Positions 18,906-28,092 of a stretch of 64,000 nt of DNA are shown one piece after another. This DNA comes from Mesorhizobium sp. M00.F.Ca.ET.216.01.1.1. Lineage in GTDB: Bacteria; Pseudomonadota; Alphaproteobacteria; Rhizobiales; Rhizobiaceae. Each line of letters opens with the position of its first letter. The first letter of the stretch is position 1. The notes below the pieces were generated by a model that was given only the letters and a program-made list of their open reading frames with translations, was not told where the DNA came from and did no database searches. The position numbers and the translations under genes were made by a program. The DNA lies in the NCBI RefSeq assembly GCF_004010325.2, contig NZ_SADR02000016.1:58380-122379 (forward strand), in the 5' to 3' direction.

Positions 18906-19437
18906 ATCCGCTCCCTTCTCCCGATCCGAGTCGGAGCGCCTTTTTGTCGAAGTTTCGCTATAGAAACAAGCCTGACTCACAGGGATGAATGCCGCGCCGG
19001 AGGCGCGAAACGCCCGCGCCGGCTGGCAAGCCCTTGTCCACCAGTCCACCAGGATGACGTTTTTCTCGCTCAGATGCGCGCCAGTTCTTCCTGTATGGAA
19101 ATCTTGGTCATGGCCTCGAGAGGCCCTCACGGCTCGTCGAGCAGCCGTGTCTCCGGCTGCACCATCAGCGCCAGCGCGACGCACGCAGGGTTTCTCATCT
19201 GCTGCGGGGTTCGCCAGGTGCACAGCAGACAGCGAGGCTGCTACGGCCGCAAAAAACCCGCGGCGGCGGCTCGATTCCGGGACCGATCCGCCATTTTTGG
19301 CAGGTGATCCGTGCAAGTGCGTGGCGTGGATCACCCCAGCTATCTCGTGGCCGCCCCATTGCCAACGTCCTCTTTTCAACCGGGGCGCGCGGCCATTGGG
19401 TCCAGGCCGGGACGCCTGAACAGATCGCCGACAAGAC
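18906..19437. other. Debris, with one arm of an inverted duplication
   Basis: No gene seen. Bases about 19190-19320, read on the minus strand, are a diverged copy of 23640-23760 on the plus strand: CACTTGCACGGATCACCT, AAA(A/G)TGGCGG, GGAATCGAGCCG, GCGGCC, CCTCGCTGTCTGCTGT. In both copies one frame spells HLHGSP(A/R)K...ESSR...FFAA/IFAA..AASLSAV, which could be the signal-peptide start of a secreted protein. Confidence 0.45.
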
Positions 19438-20070
19438 CGCGTCGCCCAGATCAAGCAGCAGATCGAGGAGACCACCTCGGACTACGACAAGGAGAAGCTG
19501 CAGGAACGTCTCGCCAAGCTGGCGGGCGGCGTTGCCGTCATCCGCGTCGGCGGTGCGACCGAAGTGGAAGTCAAGGAAAAGAAGGACCGCGTCGATGACG
19601 CCCTCAACGCGACCCGTGCGGCCGTCGAAGAAGGCATCGTTCCCGGCGGCGGCGTCGCACTGCTGCGCGCTTCGCTGAGCATCAAGGCTGTCGGCGCCAA
19701 CTCCGACCAGACCGCTGGCATCGCCATCGTGCGTCGCGCGCTGCAGGCTCCGGCCCGTCAGATCGCGGCCAACGCCGGTGCGGAAGCATCGATCGTTGCC
19801 GGCAAGATCCTCGAGAACAAGGGTCCGACCTTCGGCTTCAATGCCCAGACCGGCGAATATGGCGACATGATCGCCATGGGTATCGTCGATCCGGTCAAGG
19901 TCGTGCGCACAGCTCTCCCGGACGCGGCCTCGGTCGCCGGCCTGCTGGTCACCACCGAAGCCATGATCGCGGAGGCTCCGAAGAAGGAGTCGGCTGGCGG
20001 CGGCATGCCTGCCGGCATGCCCGGCGGCGGCATGGGTGGCATGGGCGGTATGGGCGGTATGGATTTCTAA
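19438..20070 (+). pseudogene. groEL: GroEL chaperonin, C-terminal third
   Basis: An open frame beginning abruptly at RVAQIKQQIEETTSDYDKEK and running through LAGGVAVIRVGGATEVEVKEKKDRVDDALNATRAAVEEGIVPGGGVALL to the classical C-terminal GGM-repeat tail ending MGGMDF. This is roughly the last 210 residues of a ~545-residue 60-kDa chaperonin. The N-terminal two thirds are missing, replaced by unrelated sequence at 19437, so no functional chaperonin can be made. A terminator follows, as expected for the end of a groESL operon. Sequence quality is high, so the truncation is probably recent. Confidence 0.92.
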
Positions 20071-20097
20071 GGTCCGCGCATTTCGACAATTTGGAAA

Positions 20098-20125
20098 GGG
20101 CGGCAAGCAATGCCGCCCCTTCTTC
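20098..20125 (+). terminator. Intrinsic terminator after groEL fragment
   Basis: GGGCGGCA-AGCAA-TGCCGCCC gives a perfect 8-bp GC-rich stem with a 5-base loop, followed by CTTCTTCG. It lies 28 bases after the groEL stop. Confidence 0.7.
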
Positions 20126-20144
20126 GTGCCCATTCCGCCAGTTG

Positions 20145-20558
20145 TCAGTGACTCGCAAGCCGGGGTATATGCCCGCCAAGGTTGGTGCTTATGCTCAAGA
20201 CGACGCGGACATAAGGGGCTGGACGAGAACCAGGGCGGCCATCAATGGAATGTCGTAGGACAGCGGCACGCACGAGAGATGCGCTATTCAGCTGCACGAG
20301 GATGATCGCGGAAAGGATGGCTCCGTAGATGGTGTAGCCGAACCCGTCGAGGCTCTTGCCCATTTTCGCCATGTCCGGCGAGCGGTTTCGGGTTCTCCTA
20401 GCGACTACCCCGTCCAGGTGATCCGCGAGGACGGCCCACAAAGCAGCGCCGACCGCCAGCTCGATCTGCCCCGCCAACGCAAAATAGGGAGCAATCGAGG
20501 AGCACAATAGCCCGACCGTGGTGATGGCATTGGCGGGATCAACGAGGTAGCGAAGCAT
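20145..20558 (-). pseudogene. CDP-alcohol phosphatidyltransferase, truncated
   Basis: The first ~90 residues are a clear CDP-alcohol phosphotransferase: a hydrophobic start (MLRYLVDPANAITTVGLLCS), then the signature DxxDGxxAR as DHLDGVVARRTRN and GKSLDGFGY. The last signature Asp is Tyr here (usual GxxxDxxxD). Beyond VQLNSASLVRA the frame loses hydrophobic helices and ends early, giving 137 residues instead of ~200, so it is truncated or frameshifted. It lies 50 bases downstream of a broken nucleotidyltransferase on the same strand, an arrangement used to attach CDP-activated head groups to lipids. Confidence 0.65.
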
Positions 20559-20606
20559 TCTTTCACTCTCCCAAGCTTGGTCGTCAGCATGCGATTTCCC
20601 GTGCCG

Positions 20607-21305
20607 TCATGAACATTGCCTCGGCGAAACGAAGGTCCGCCTCGTTGTCAATCTCGTACCCTTTGAGCCCGTCGCACCGGGCGGCGGCGATCTGCAGCCC
20701 TTTCTGCCGTACGAGGTTCGACAGAAGCTCTTCGGGGAGGATTTGACGGCCCCGGCGTTGATGGTGTCATTGAGATGCGGAACGATCGTCCGGCGCAGAC
20801 CTCCGGAAAAGCGGATCAGGTTCATCGTTTTGAAGAGAGGCGGCGAACCATCATTGAGGTTCGCTGCCGTCTGCTTCATCCTTACATCGGCGATGTAGCC
20901 GTTGTTCGTCAGGACGACGGCGGAACCTTCCATCGCCGGGCTGAACGGCGCGACGGCCGCGACATTGTCCGCGTCGCCCAGCGTCAGGCAGCGAAGCGCA
21001 TCCGGCTCGAAAAACACGTCGCCTTCGAGCAGATAGATGTCCCCGGTCAAAAGCGCGTCGCGCGCTAGCCACAGCGATTATGCGCTACCCGTCCGGTCGA
21101 AGACGTCGGAATCGACATAGTCGATGCCGAGATCACCGAAGCGTCGGCCGCAGGAATATTGGATCCTCGAGGTTCTGCAAGGCGTTGTGAAGGATCGGCG
21201 TGCCGTTGACTTCGACCAGCGGCTTCGGCCGCACATCCGTGAGTGGACGCAGGCGCGAGCCAAACCCGGCGGCAAGGATCACCGCCTCTCTCGGAGCAAT
21301 TGCAG
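20607..21305 (-). pseudogene. Nucleotidyltransferase (LicC/CTP:phosphocholine-type), with internal deletion
   Basis: The minus strand begins with AVILAAGFGSRLRPLTDVRPKPLVEVNGTPIL, the nucleotide-binding start of sugar/choline nucleotidyltransferases. The frame then breaks. A second block reads LTGDIYLLEGDVFFEPDALRCL and later AVVLTNNGYIADVRMKQTA...GSPPLFKTMNLIRFSGG. About 60 residues between the blocks are missing and at least two frames are used. Together with the next gene it would have formed a CDP-head-group pathway (choline or aminophosphonate are possible substrates). Non-functional now. Confidence 0.65.
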
Positions 21306-21323
21306 TGATGGGTCTAAGCGCCT

Positions 21324-21884
21324 CTATTTTGGTTGTTGCGACGATGCCATCGGCTTTCGGAAGGACCGGCGACGTTTCGTCTCAATGACTATTCCGGTCC
21401 GGCTGTCGGCGGTATTCTTCGCCTTGTACACGGCGGTTCGCTTCGGTTTTGGTTTGGGTGGCGCTTGAGGCTCTGCCCTTGGCTCCGGCGTTTGCTTGGT
21501 CTCTTGCTTGTCCTTGCGGGTGCAAAGCAAAGCCCTGGCGGTCGCCGCGTCCGCATCCGAGACCACGCCGGCCGGCTTGCCATCGAGATCGACCCGTGCG
21601 GCGGCGGCATCCAGTCTCGCCAAGTATTTGGCCATCCTGGTATAGGCCAGCAGGGCTCTCCTCAATTCATCATCAGACAGTTCGCCGTCAAGCACCCGAA
21701 TGTCATGATGGATGCCGATCTTGAGCGGCCTGGGCGCTTTTGGATTGAACGCCGCAGGCCACTTGGCCGATAGATAGCGGAAAAGCTGTGCCGGCGATTT
21801 GCCTCGGCTAGCGCTCAACATCATAAGCCTCGCCCGATTGTTTTCGTTTTCGAATCGGACCTTCCTAGCACTGAATATACGCAA
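21324..21884 (-). CDS. ProQ/FinO-family RNA chaperone
   Basis: An intact 186-residue protein. The ProQ/FinO core is visible at about residues 30-110 (LFRYLSAKWPAAFNP, PLKIGIHHDI, LRRALLAYTRMAKYLARL, AARVDLDGKPAG). A Pro/Lys-rich basic tail, typical of proteobacterial ProQ-like proteins, follows. Members bind structured small RNAs and mRNAs; FinO relatives control conjugation through antisense RNA. The 3' end abuts the broken nucleotidyltransferase. Linker and tail lengths are normal, and no lesion is seen. Confidence 0.85.
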   Translation of the reverse strand: MRIFSARKVRFENENNRARLMMLSASRGKSPAQLFRYLSAKWPAAFNPKAPRPLKIGIHHDIRVLDGELSDDELRRALLAYTRMAKYLARLDAAAARVDLDGKPAGVVSDADAATARALLCTRKDKQETKQTPEPRAEPQAPPKPKPKRTAVYKAKNTADSRTGIVIETKRRRSFRKPMASSQQPK

Positions 21885-22025
21885 TGATTATGGAAAAATG
21901 GGCATTCGTCCCGCAGGGCAAAGCAGCAGGGCCTCCTCATTCGGGCAGACGAAGTGCCTTGTGGACCGAGCAGGATCGGCACCAATCACGCCGAGCCGTC
22001 CCCGATCGAGTTCATAGCAGTAGGG

Positions 22026-22491
22026 TCAGCGGTCTCTTGCCCCATATCTCCGCCAGCCCATTAGCCCTCGGCAGCGTATCTGAAACGCCGGTAGCGAAAA
22101 AGACTCGATGGCCCACCGCCAAGCGCCCCTTGACGAGTAGGACGCCGAAAGCGTCGCGGCACCCCTCACCCGTTCGGCCGTTCCGTCGTACCAGGTGAGC
22201 TTCTCGTAGCGCGAAAGCCGCTCACGCGACCGTTTCGCGATCTCGGCCGGATCGACGCCGTCCTGGGACAGGAAAGCAGGCGAATGGCTGGCTAAACGGT
22301 TCGCCGCAGCCCTGCGTCGGGCGCGGAGCAACTCCAGGCGGTGGCCATTCCGGAATAGCCTTCAGCCAAGGCAGCTCAATTCGAATGGTTGTGAGCGACG
22401 CGCTTCGGACCCCATTCGATTGCCCGACCCGGCTCATGCCTGGACGGGCAGTATTCTGAGGGTGTTTGCACACCGTGTTCATGGTTGCCAC
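22026..22491 (-). pseudogene. Conserved-looking hypothetical gene, frameshifted
   Basis: Two overlapping minus-strand frames join to one plausible protein: RIELPWLKAIPEWPPP then (next frame) LLRARRRAAANRLASHSPAFLSQDG...EIAKRSRERLSRYEKLTWYDGTAERV. The composition and charge pattern look coding, but I do not recognise a family. The frame change is near 22320. Confidence 0.35.
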
Positions 22492-22504
22492 TATGGAGAT
22501 CGCC

Positions 22505-22696
22505 TCAGAAGCGGCGCTTAATCGGAAATGCTAGCACCTCCGCGTTTTGGCGCGGCTGCTTGAACTCCTCGACGGCAACCGCCTCGATCAGCAAATCCAA
22601 GGCTTCGCGCCCCCTCCGGCTCATCGGGTCATCGCCTCGCAGGTAATGATACGCTCGATCTAAATGCACTCGCGCGGCGGAAAAATCGCTAGTCAT
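22505..22696 (-). CDS. Small hypothetical protein
   Basis: A 63-residue frame (MTSDFSAARVHLDRAYHYLRGDDPMSRRGREALDLLIEAV...) with an AGAGGG sequence just ahead of the ATG and a mixed helical composition. No family recognised. It reads away from the possible small-RNA region that follows at 22760. Confidence 0.5.
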   Translation of the reverse strand: MTSDFSAARVHLDRAYHYLRGDDPMSRRGREALDLLIEAVAVEEFKQPRQNAEVLAFPIKRRF

Positions 22697-22847
22697 ATGA
22701 CCCTCTTAGTTACCGCCCGCATTAGCCGTCTACGAGGTGAGGGTCGCGCAATCGTCAATATTCACAGGCGGATTTGATTTAAATCGCGGATGATCCGGGA
22801 AAAACCAAAACGCCGGCTCTTGTCGCCGAATAGAAGCTGAGGAATAT

Positions 22848-22880
22848 CCCCGCAGTTAACGGCTCGTTAATCATGCGGGG
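22848..22880 (+). other. Two-part hairpin upstream of a terminator
   Basis: CCCCGCA...TGCGGGG (7 bp) encloses TTAACG-GCT-CGTTAA (6 bp), together a long interrupted stem-loop in a gene-free stretch. It lies 50 bases before the terminator at 22931, so it could be a structured part of a small transcript. Confidence 0.55.
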
Positions 22881-22930
22881 CGTAGCCAAGAAAAGCATCA
22901 CAGCACCTGCCCAATCACATGTGACCTTAA

Positions 22931-22963
22931 GACCCGGCACCCAGATTGTGCCGAGTCTTTTTG
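22931..22963 (+). terminator. Intrinsic terminator of a possible small RNA
   Basis: GACCCGGCAC-CCAGATT-GTGCCGAGTC is a 10-bp stem with one mismatch, followed directly by TTTTTG. There is no coding frame for ~220 bases before it, so it may end a short non-coding transcript starting somewhere near 22740-22800. Confidence 0.7.
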
Positions 22964-24425
22964 TGTCGTTAGGGTAGCCTGATCCATTGAGCGGGTCAGG
23001 AATAATGTCCCAGTACGGCGATCAGGAACCTTCTTAAGCCGGTCGCCGACTTCATAAAGGCGACGGGAGCTGCAACGACTTGACTAGGAATGCCCTCCGA
23101 GCTTGACGGTGTCGGCCCCGAACGCGCCTTGTTGGCCGTGTGCCAGTCCCTGACCGACAGCGGATTGCGACATGACAGCTTCTCCACAATCGGAGGTAAC
23201 CGTGGCGAAGTGCCTGCGCGCTAAGCGCCAGGGAAGGCCGGTTAAAGAGCCGGCCCGCTTGCAGGAATCGAACTCATGGATGACTGAGGCCTCGGCATCC
23301 TCGATGCCCATTGCTTGGCAGGACGCCATTATGGCGTTTCTGCGTTCTGTCTTATCGCTGTGACATTTGCCGCACAGGATGACTTTAACGACACTCTTTC
23401 CCGCGTGAGGTGAGGCGATGCGAGCAGGGTAGAGTGACGCGCGGCAGGGAGGGCAGGAGGCGATGGCAAAGGCTGAACCTCGGTAAGACGGCGCAGACCG
23501 TCACGCTCTCTAAAAGAGACTGTTCTTCAAGAGAGTATCGTCATAATCGATTCGGCGTCGGAAGGCTCGGCCGCCTGAAGGAGGACGATGGCAATGATGC
23601 GGTCACGGGATGGATTGCATGATCCACCGGCACCTGCACGGATCACCTCGCAAAAGTGGCGGGCGGGACCTGGAATCGAGCCGACATTGCGAGATTTTCG
23701 CGGCCATGGCGGCTTCGCTGTCTGCTGTCCGCAGGGCGAAGCGCGCATCAGATGGGTCAGCGGCGGATGCACGCGAACCGCGGGGATGACGAACACGACC
23801 TTCGCTGGCTAGGACAGCGGCACCGCGAATCCGATGTTGGAGGCTCTACGCCGCTCGATCTGGCGGAGGCGGCGGTCGATGCGGCCGGCAGAACCCGCGC
23901 TACCGTGAGGCGCTGCCATCTCGATATAGGAGCTGTTGACTTGCAGAACACTGCACTATCTGCGAACGCATCGCGAGGTGCCCGACCCTGTGACCCGCTT
24001 CCGCGCGAGGCCGCGCTGGTCTTGACCAGGCGCAGTTCGACGCAGGGCGGCTAGCGCCGGCCGATGTCCTAATGTCGGGGCGCCAGCAAAGAAATGTCGC
24101 ATAGCGGTGGGGACGGCTACAACGAGAGCGCCCGATCGGGCGTCAGCTGGTCGGGATTGCCAGCCCGATCGGGTGCCGTTCAGTCAGGCATCCCTCGGCT
24201 TAGACTAGAGAGCCGCCGCTCAGAACTAGATCGTTGGCCGGCGTCGGCCGCAGCGGGATCACGATACTCGCTCAGCATCGTGACGACATCAGCGCTACGA
24301 TTCTTGTCACTCTCCGTCAGCCGCAGATCGACCTCGACGAATGCCCGCCCGACCTCCGGTCCGGGCGCCTCAGTGGGCGCTTGCTCAAGCCGGGTGGAAC
24401 CAGGCGGCCTGCCGTGTTTGCGACC
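22964..24425. other. Gene-poor stretch
   Basis: No gene I can support. It holds the second arm (about 23640-23760, plus strand) of the inverted duplication with 19190-19320, and a GC-rich inverted repeat around 24127-24172 (GCCCGATCGGGC... and GCCCGATCGGGTG). Most of the remainder looks like eroded coding sequence with no recognisable family. Confidence 0.45.
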
Positions 24426-24429
24426 GCGT

Positions 24430-24860
24430 TTCACATAATCGTTGCTCTCAGCGCCATCAGGGACGACCGGGCCTGACATCGCCGGCGCAATGCCGGACTC
24501 GAATACCATTCGATCATGGAGAGCGACCGCTCGATGCGGCCGAGTTCCCGAAGAGCTTTGGCCAGTTGGCTTTCCTTCGGTGATGCCGAGAGCTTCTCCA
24601 CGGTCGTCGAGGGCACAACCGCACCGGTGTTGATCGATGCCGCCCAGATGAAGGTCGATTTCCAGCTTGCGCAGGAAGGCAATCCGTTCGGTCAGCCCGA
24701 CCAGGTTTGACGTACCAGGCGCATCCGGCGCCGATCGCAGCCAATGAAAGCGTGTCTGGCCAATGGTCGGGGTCGCGGCGTTGAATTTCGGCTTTGACCG
24801 ATATCCAACCCACGCCGACCGTTTACAAGAGCTCGGGCGAATTCGTAGACGTGGTGACAA
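24430..24860 (-). pseudogene. Tn3-family transposase fragment
   Basis: The minus strand contains LAKALRELGRIERSLSMIEWYSSPALRRRCQA, the conserved segment of Tn3-family TnpA normally followed by GLNKGEA; here the frame breaks just after it. Upstream pieces (VEKLSASPKESQ, and FHWLRSA/RIAFLRKLE in other frames) may belong to the same gene. Only a small part of a ~1000-residue transposase is left. Confidence 0.6.
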
Positions 24861-25134
24861 AGCTCTGGGACAGTTGGGAGGATGATGCGCTCATCGCGAA
24901 CCCGGAGGCGCCGGTCTGCCAGACTATTGGTCGTAGGGAACCGGCCCACGCTCTCAGTTAAATCAGGAGAAACATGATCCAAAAACCGAAGCTTCGGGAG
25001 CTCAGTTCCTGCCCCGCTTAGTGCCTATTTGTGTGCGCTATTCTGCCATACGCCTAATGAGATTGTCCCTCCTGATGACCGTCCCTAACTTGGCTGTGAT
25101 CCAAGCCAAAAGCTAGCAGGCAACGGGAGTGACC
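24861..25134. other. otsA upstream region
   Basis: No gene seen. There is a short inverted repeat, CTTGGCTGTGATCCAAG (25089-25105), 30 bases before the otsA start. No sigma-54 or nod-box sequence is recognisable. Confidence 0.4.
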
Positions 25135-26559
25135 ATGAAGAACATTATGAGTGTCGGTGGGGACGGTGGCGATGGTAGACTGGTCATCGTGTCAAACAGG
25201 GTTGCGCTGCCCGACGAGCACGGGTCACTGCCCCCGGGCGGAATGGCCATTGCGCTGAACGCAGCGCTCCAGCAACGGGGCGGCCTTTGGATGGGCTGGT
25301 CGGGGAAGGTGAAAACCGAGAAGAACCAGGTGTCACCGACGATGCAGGAGGCCAACGGCATCACCTATGCCCTTGCCGATCTCTCGCAGAAGGATCTGGA
25401 CGAATATTACTACGGCTTCGCCAATAGGGTTCTTTGGCCGGTCTTCCACTGCCGTGTCGACCTCGCCGAATACAACGACGCGAGAAAGTCAGGATACTAC
25501 CGCGTCAACCGACTCTTCGCAGAGTCTTTGATGCCGCTCCACCGCGAGGACGACGTCATATGGGTGCAGGATTATCACCTGATCCCTCTAGGGAAAGAAC
25601 TACGCGAGCGCGGCTGCCGCAACCGGATCGGCTTTTTCCTGCACATACCCTGGCCGCCGGCGGACATCCTCGCCACCGTGCCGCTCTGCGAACAATTACT
25701 GGAAGCGCTTTCGTTCTATGACCTTGTCGGCTTTCAAACCGACGACGATCTTGACAACTTCGCCGAATGTCTACGCCGCCGAAACTTAGGGCGTCTTATG
25801 AAAGACCGTAGCTGCCTAGTCAAAGGGCGGGAGTTTCGCTGCGGGGTTTTTCCAATCGGTATCGACACGGCCAAGTTCGAGAGCCTCGCAGATCTAGCGA
25901 CGCGCGACGGGGATCTGCAGGAAGTTTACAAGAGGACTGCTGGCTGTGACGTCGCCATTGGTGTCGACCGATTGGATTATTCCAAGGGCATCGATCAGCG
26001 CATCGTGGCGTTTCGGCATTTCCTTGATCGTAACAGCCATCGCGTCCGCAAGACGCTACTGCTGCAGATTACCCCGAAATCCCGCGGGGAAATACCGGCC
26101 TATCTGGCGCTGCAAAAGCACATTGCCGAACTGGTGGGAAGTGTAAATGGGGAACTCGGAACCATCGATTGGGTACCAGTACACTACACCAATCGTTCCC
26201 ATGGCCCGCTGCAATTGGCCGGCCTCTACCGACTGGCACGCGTTGGTCTAGTGACGCCGCTCCGCGACGGCATGAATCTGGTGGCGAAGGAATACGTGGC
26301 TGCGCAAGACCCAAGCAATCCGGGCGTCCTCGTGCTCTCGCAATTTGCCGGCACCGCTGGCAAGTTGGAGGGAGCGGTGCTTGTCAATCCCTATGACCCA
26401 GAGGCTGTGGCGGCCTCCACGGAAAAGGCATTTCGCATGTCGCCAGAGGAACGGAAAGACCGTTGGAGCGCAATGAAGAACAGTCTCAACGGCCACGATG
26501 TCTATCGATGGTGCCACGGCTTTCTCGCCAAGCTCGAGGCGGCGGACTTGCCAGTATGA
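25135..26559 (+). CDS. otsA: Trehalose-6-phosphate synthase
   Basis: An intact GT20 glycosyltransferase of 474 residues that joins UDP-glucose and glucose-6-phosphate to trehalose-6-phosphate in the cytoplasm. Visible family landmarks in order: LVIVSNRVALP with a following GG loop, WMGWSGK, VWPVFHCR, VQDYHL, FFLHIPWP, GFQTDDDLDNF, GVFPIGID, VDRLDYSKGID (phosphate-binding Arg and Lys) and TPLRDGMNLVAKEYVAAQ. ATG 25135 is preferred over GTG 25129, since GGAG ends six bases before it. No otsB phosphatase is in the window. Trehalose is an osmoprotectant and affects rhizobial symbiotic fitness. It stands alone, with no partner in operon. Confidence 0.95.
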   Translation: MKNIMSVGGDGGDGRLVIVSNRVALPDEHGSLPPGGMAIALNAALQQRGGLWMGWSGKVKTEKNQVSPTMQEANGITYALADLSQKDLDEYYYGFANRVLWPVFHCRVDLAEYNDARKSGYYRVNRLFAESLMPLHREDDVIWVQDYHLIPLGKELRERGCRNRIGFFLHIPWPPADILATVPLCEQLLEALSFYDLVGFQTDDDLDNFAECLRRRNLGRLMKDRSCLVKGREFRCGVFPIGIDTAKFESLADLATRDGDLQEVYKRTAGCDVAIGVDRLDYSKGIDQRIVAFRHFLDRNSHRVRKTLLLQITPKSRGEIPAYLALQKHIAELVGSVNGELGTIDWVPVHYTNRSHGPLQLAGLYRLARVGLVTPLRDGMNLVAKEYVAAQDPSNPGVLVLSQFAGTAGKLEGAVLVNPYDPEAVAASTEKAFRMSPEERKDRWSAMKNSLNGHDVYRWCHGFLAKLEAADLPV

Positions 26560-26949
26560 GGCTGATCGCGACCAAGTGAATCAGGGCAGCATTCCGGCCT
26601 CGCCGAGGCGTGGTTAATGTGCTGTGGTAACCCCGATGGCGATGACCGCAGGCCAACTACCCAGTTGGGTTGTAGCCGATTGTGCTGGCATGGGAGCGAA
26701 GAACTCGCTGCTGCGGCCACTCATCAAACTAGTTGAGCCGATCCGCAATAAGGGCTCTCGTCGCCGGATCCGTCGGTGTCGAGCATTCGACTGTCATCGC
26801 TTCGCTGATCGAGACCCCGTGTATTGAATATGTCGACCAACCCGGTTGGCGACATTGCTGATGTGCTAAGCAGCATCGACCTACACCGCACGCCAGATCT
26901 CAAGACGTTAGCTTGAGCACATTCCATATTAAAACAAGAGGAAAAAGAC
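26560..26949. other. Intergenic region before the LysR gene
   Basis: No gene seen. It contains the imperfect palindrome listed at 26831-26854 and a good ribosome site (AGAGGAAAAAGAC) just before 26950. Confidence 0.4.
26831..26854. promoter_or_regulatory. Palindrome upstream of LysR gene, possible operator
   Basis: TGTCG-A-CCAACC-C-GGTTGG-CGACA: an 11-bp inverted repeat with one bulge, 96 bases before the LysR gene start. Dyad symmetry at this distance fits an autoregulated LysR operator, but the canonical T-N11-A form is not exact and no partner gene diverges from it. Confidence 0.3.
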
Positions 26950-27999
26950 ATGGGTGAGCTCTCTTGCAGTCGGCAGATTTCTTCAAACACGCGTGAGCGG
27001 CCACGACTGATTGTCGAGGGCGCTCGCGCCCCACGGCAACAGCAAATGCTGGCATCCATTGACCTGAATTTACTGTTGTCTCTTGAGGCGCTGCTGGAGC
27101 ACCGCAACGTCACGCATGCGGCTCGGCACGTGCGCTTGAGCCAACCGTCGATGAGCCGAGCGTTGACAAGGCTGCGTGGCATTTTCAATGACGATCTTTT
27201 GGTTTGCGGCTCGAGCGGCTTGGTCCCGACGCCGCAGGCCGAACGGTTGGCCCGAATGCTGCCGCCGGTATTGGATGCGCTCTGCGGGATGGTGAACCGC
27301 CAGGGGGAATGGCGATCAAAGACGATAATGGCGATACCCGACCATCAAGCCCTGATCTTGCTGCCGCCTCTCCTACCCCTGCTGCGCGAGCACGCGCCCA
27401 ATCTCGACATCGTCACCGGCTCGTTTCTAACCGGCGCGCTCCGGCGGCTTGAGCAAGGCGAGATCGATCTGGCCGTTGGGCAGACCGGTGGCACTCCACC
27501 GGGCTTCTTTCGGCGCAGGCTCTATACTGACCGCTTCGCCTGCCTGCTACGTTGCGACCACCCAGCCCTGGCGCAGGAATGGACGATCGAGGCCTTCGCT
27601 GCCCTGCGCCACGCTGCCATTGGCTCGGATTCTAAGGGCGGCTTCGGACGGGTGCATGACGATCTGGCAAATTTACACCTCCAAGATCGCGATCCGGTGC
27701 TGGTTTCCAACCTCCTGACGGCCGCTGTAGCCATCGCGGCGACCGATCTGGTGCTGATTGTACCACACCGCGTGGCGACACGGATCGCCGCCCTGCTCCC
27801 CCTAGCGATTGTCGATCCGCCGGTGGAACTGTCGCCTTACGAGGTTGGGCTGATTTGGCACGAGCGTTGCCATCGCGACCCAGAGCATCACTGGCTGCGC
27901 CACAAGATTGCCGCCGCAGCGGCGGCGGGAACAGAGCTGGCGCATCCATCGAAAATGAGAGGGCAAACGGCTGATGCTTCGCCAAGGGAAGAAGCGTGA
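26950..27999 (+). CDS. LysR-family transcriptional regulator
   Basis: An intact 349-residue LysR protein. After an unusual ~32-residue leader comes IDLNLLLSLEALLEHRNVTHAARHVRLSQPSMSRALTRLR, the winged helix-turn-helix, then an effector-binding domain (IVTGSF...QGEIDLAVG, FACLLRCDHPALA, HERCHRDPEHHWLRHKI). The HTH start and C-terminal HWLR resemble the NodD/NahR/LinR branch. The start at 26950 has a good ribosome site; an internal ATG at 27047 would give the normal family N-terminus. No divergent target gene is present. A nod-gene role cannot be claimed: no nod box was recognised in the window. Confidence 0.88.
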   Translation: MGELSCSRQISSNTRERPRLIVEGARAPRQQQMLASIDLNLLLSLEALLEHRNVTHAARHVRLSQPSMSRALTRLRGIFNDDLLVCGSSGLVPTPQAERLARMLPPVLDALCGMVNRQGEWRSKTIMAIPDHQALILLPPLLPLLREHAPNLDIVTGSFLTGALRRLEQGEIDLAVGQTGGTPPGFFRRRLYTDRFACLLRCDHPALAQEWTIEAFAALRHAAIGSDSKGGFGRVHDDLANLHLQDRDPVLVSNLLTAAVAIAATDLVLIVPHRVATRIAALLPLAIVDPPVELSPYEVGLIWHERCHRDPEHHWLRHKIAAAAAAGTELAHPSKMRGQTADASPREEA

Positions 28000-28092
28000 T
28001 GCGATCGAAGTCTGGCACTATCTTCAGGACCGAGCCAGTTCATTACCCCCTAGTCCATCGGGACGCGATGCTGGTTCCGCTGTCCCAACTCA

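Noticed and set aside
26950..27999. LysR gene called as nodD
   Set aside because: The HTH resembles the NodD/NahR branch, but no nod box or nod gene is visible, and the effector domain gives no specific support.
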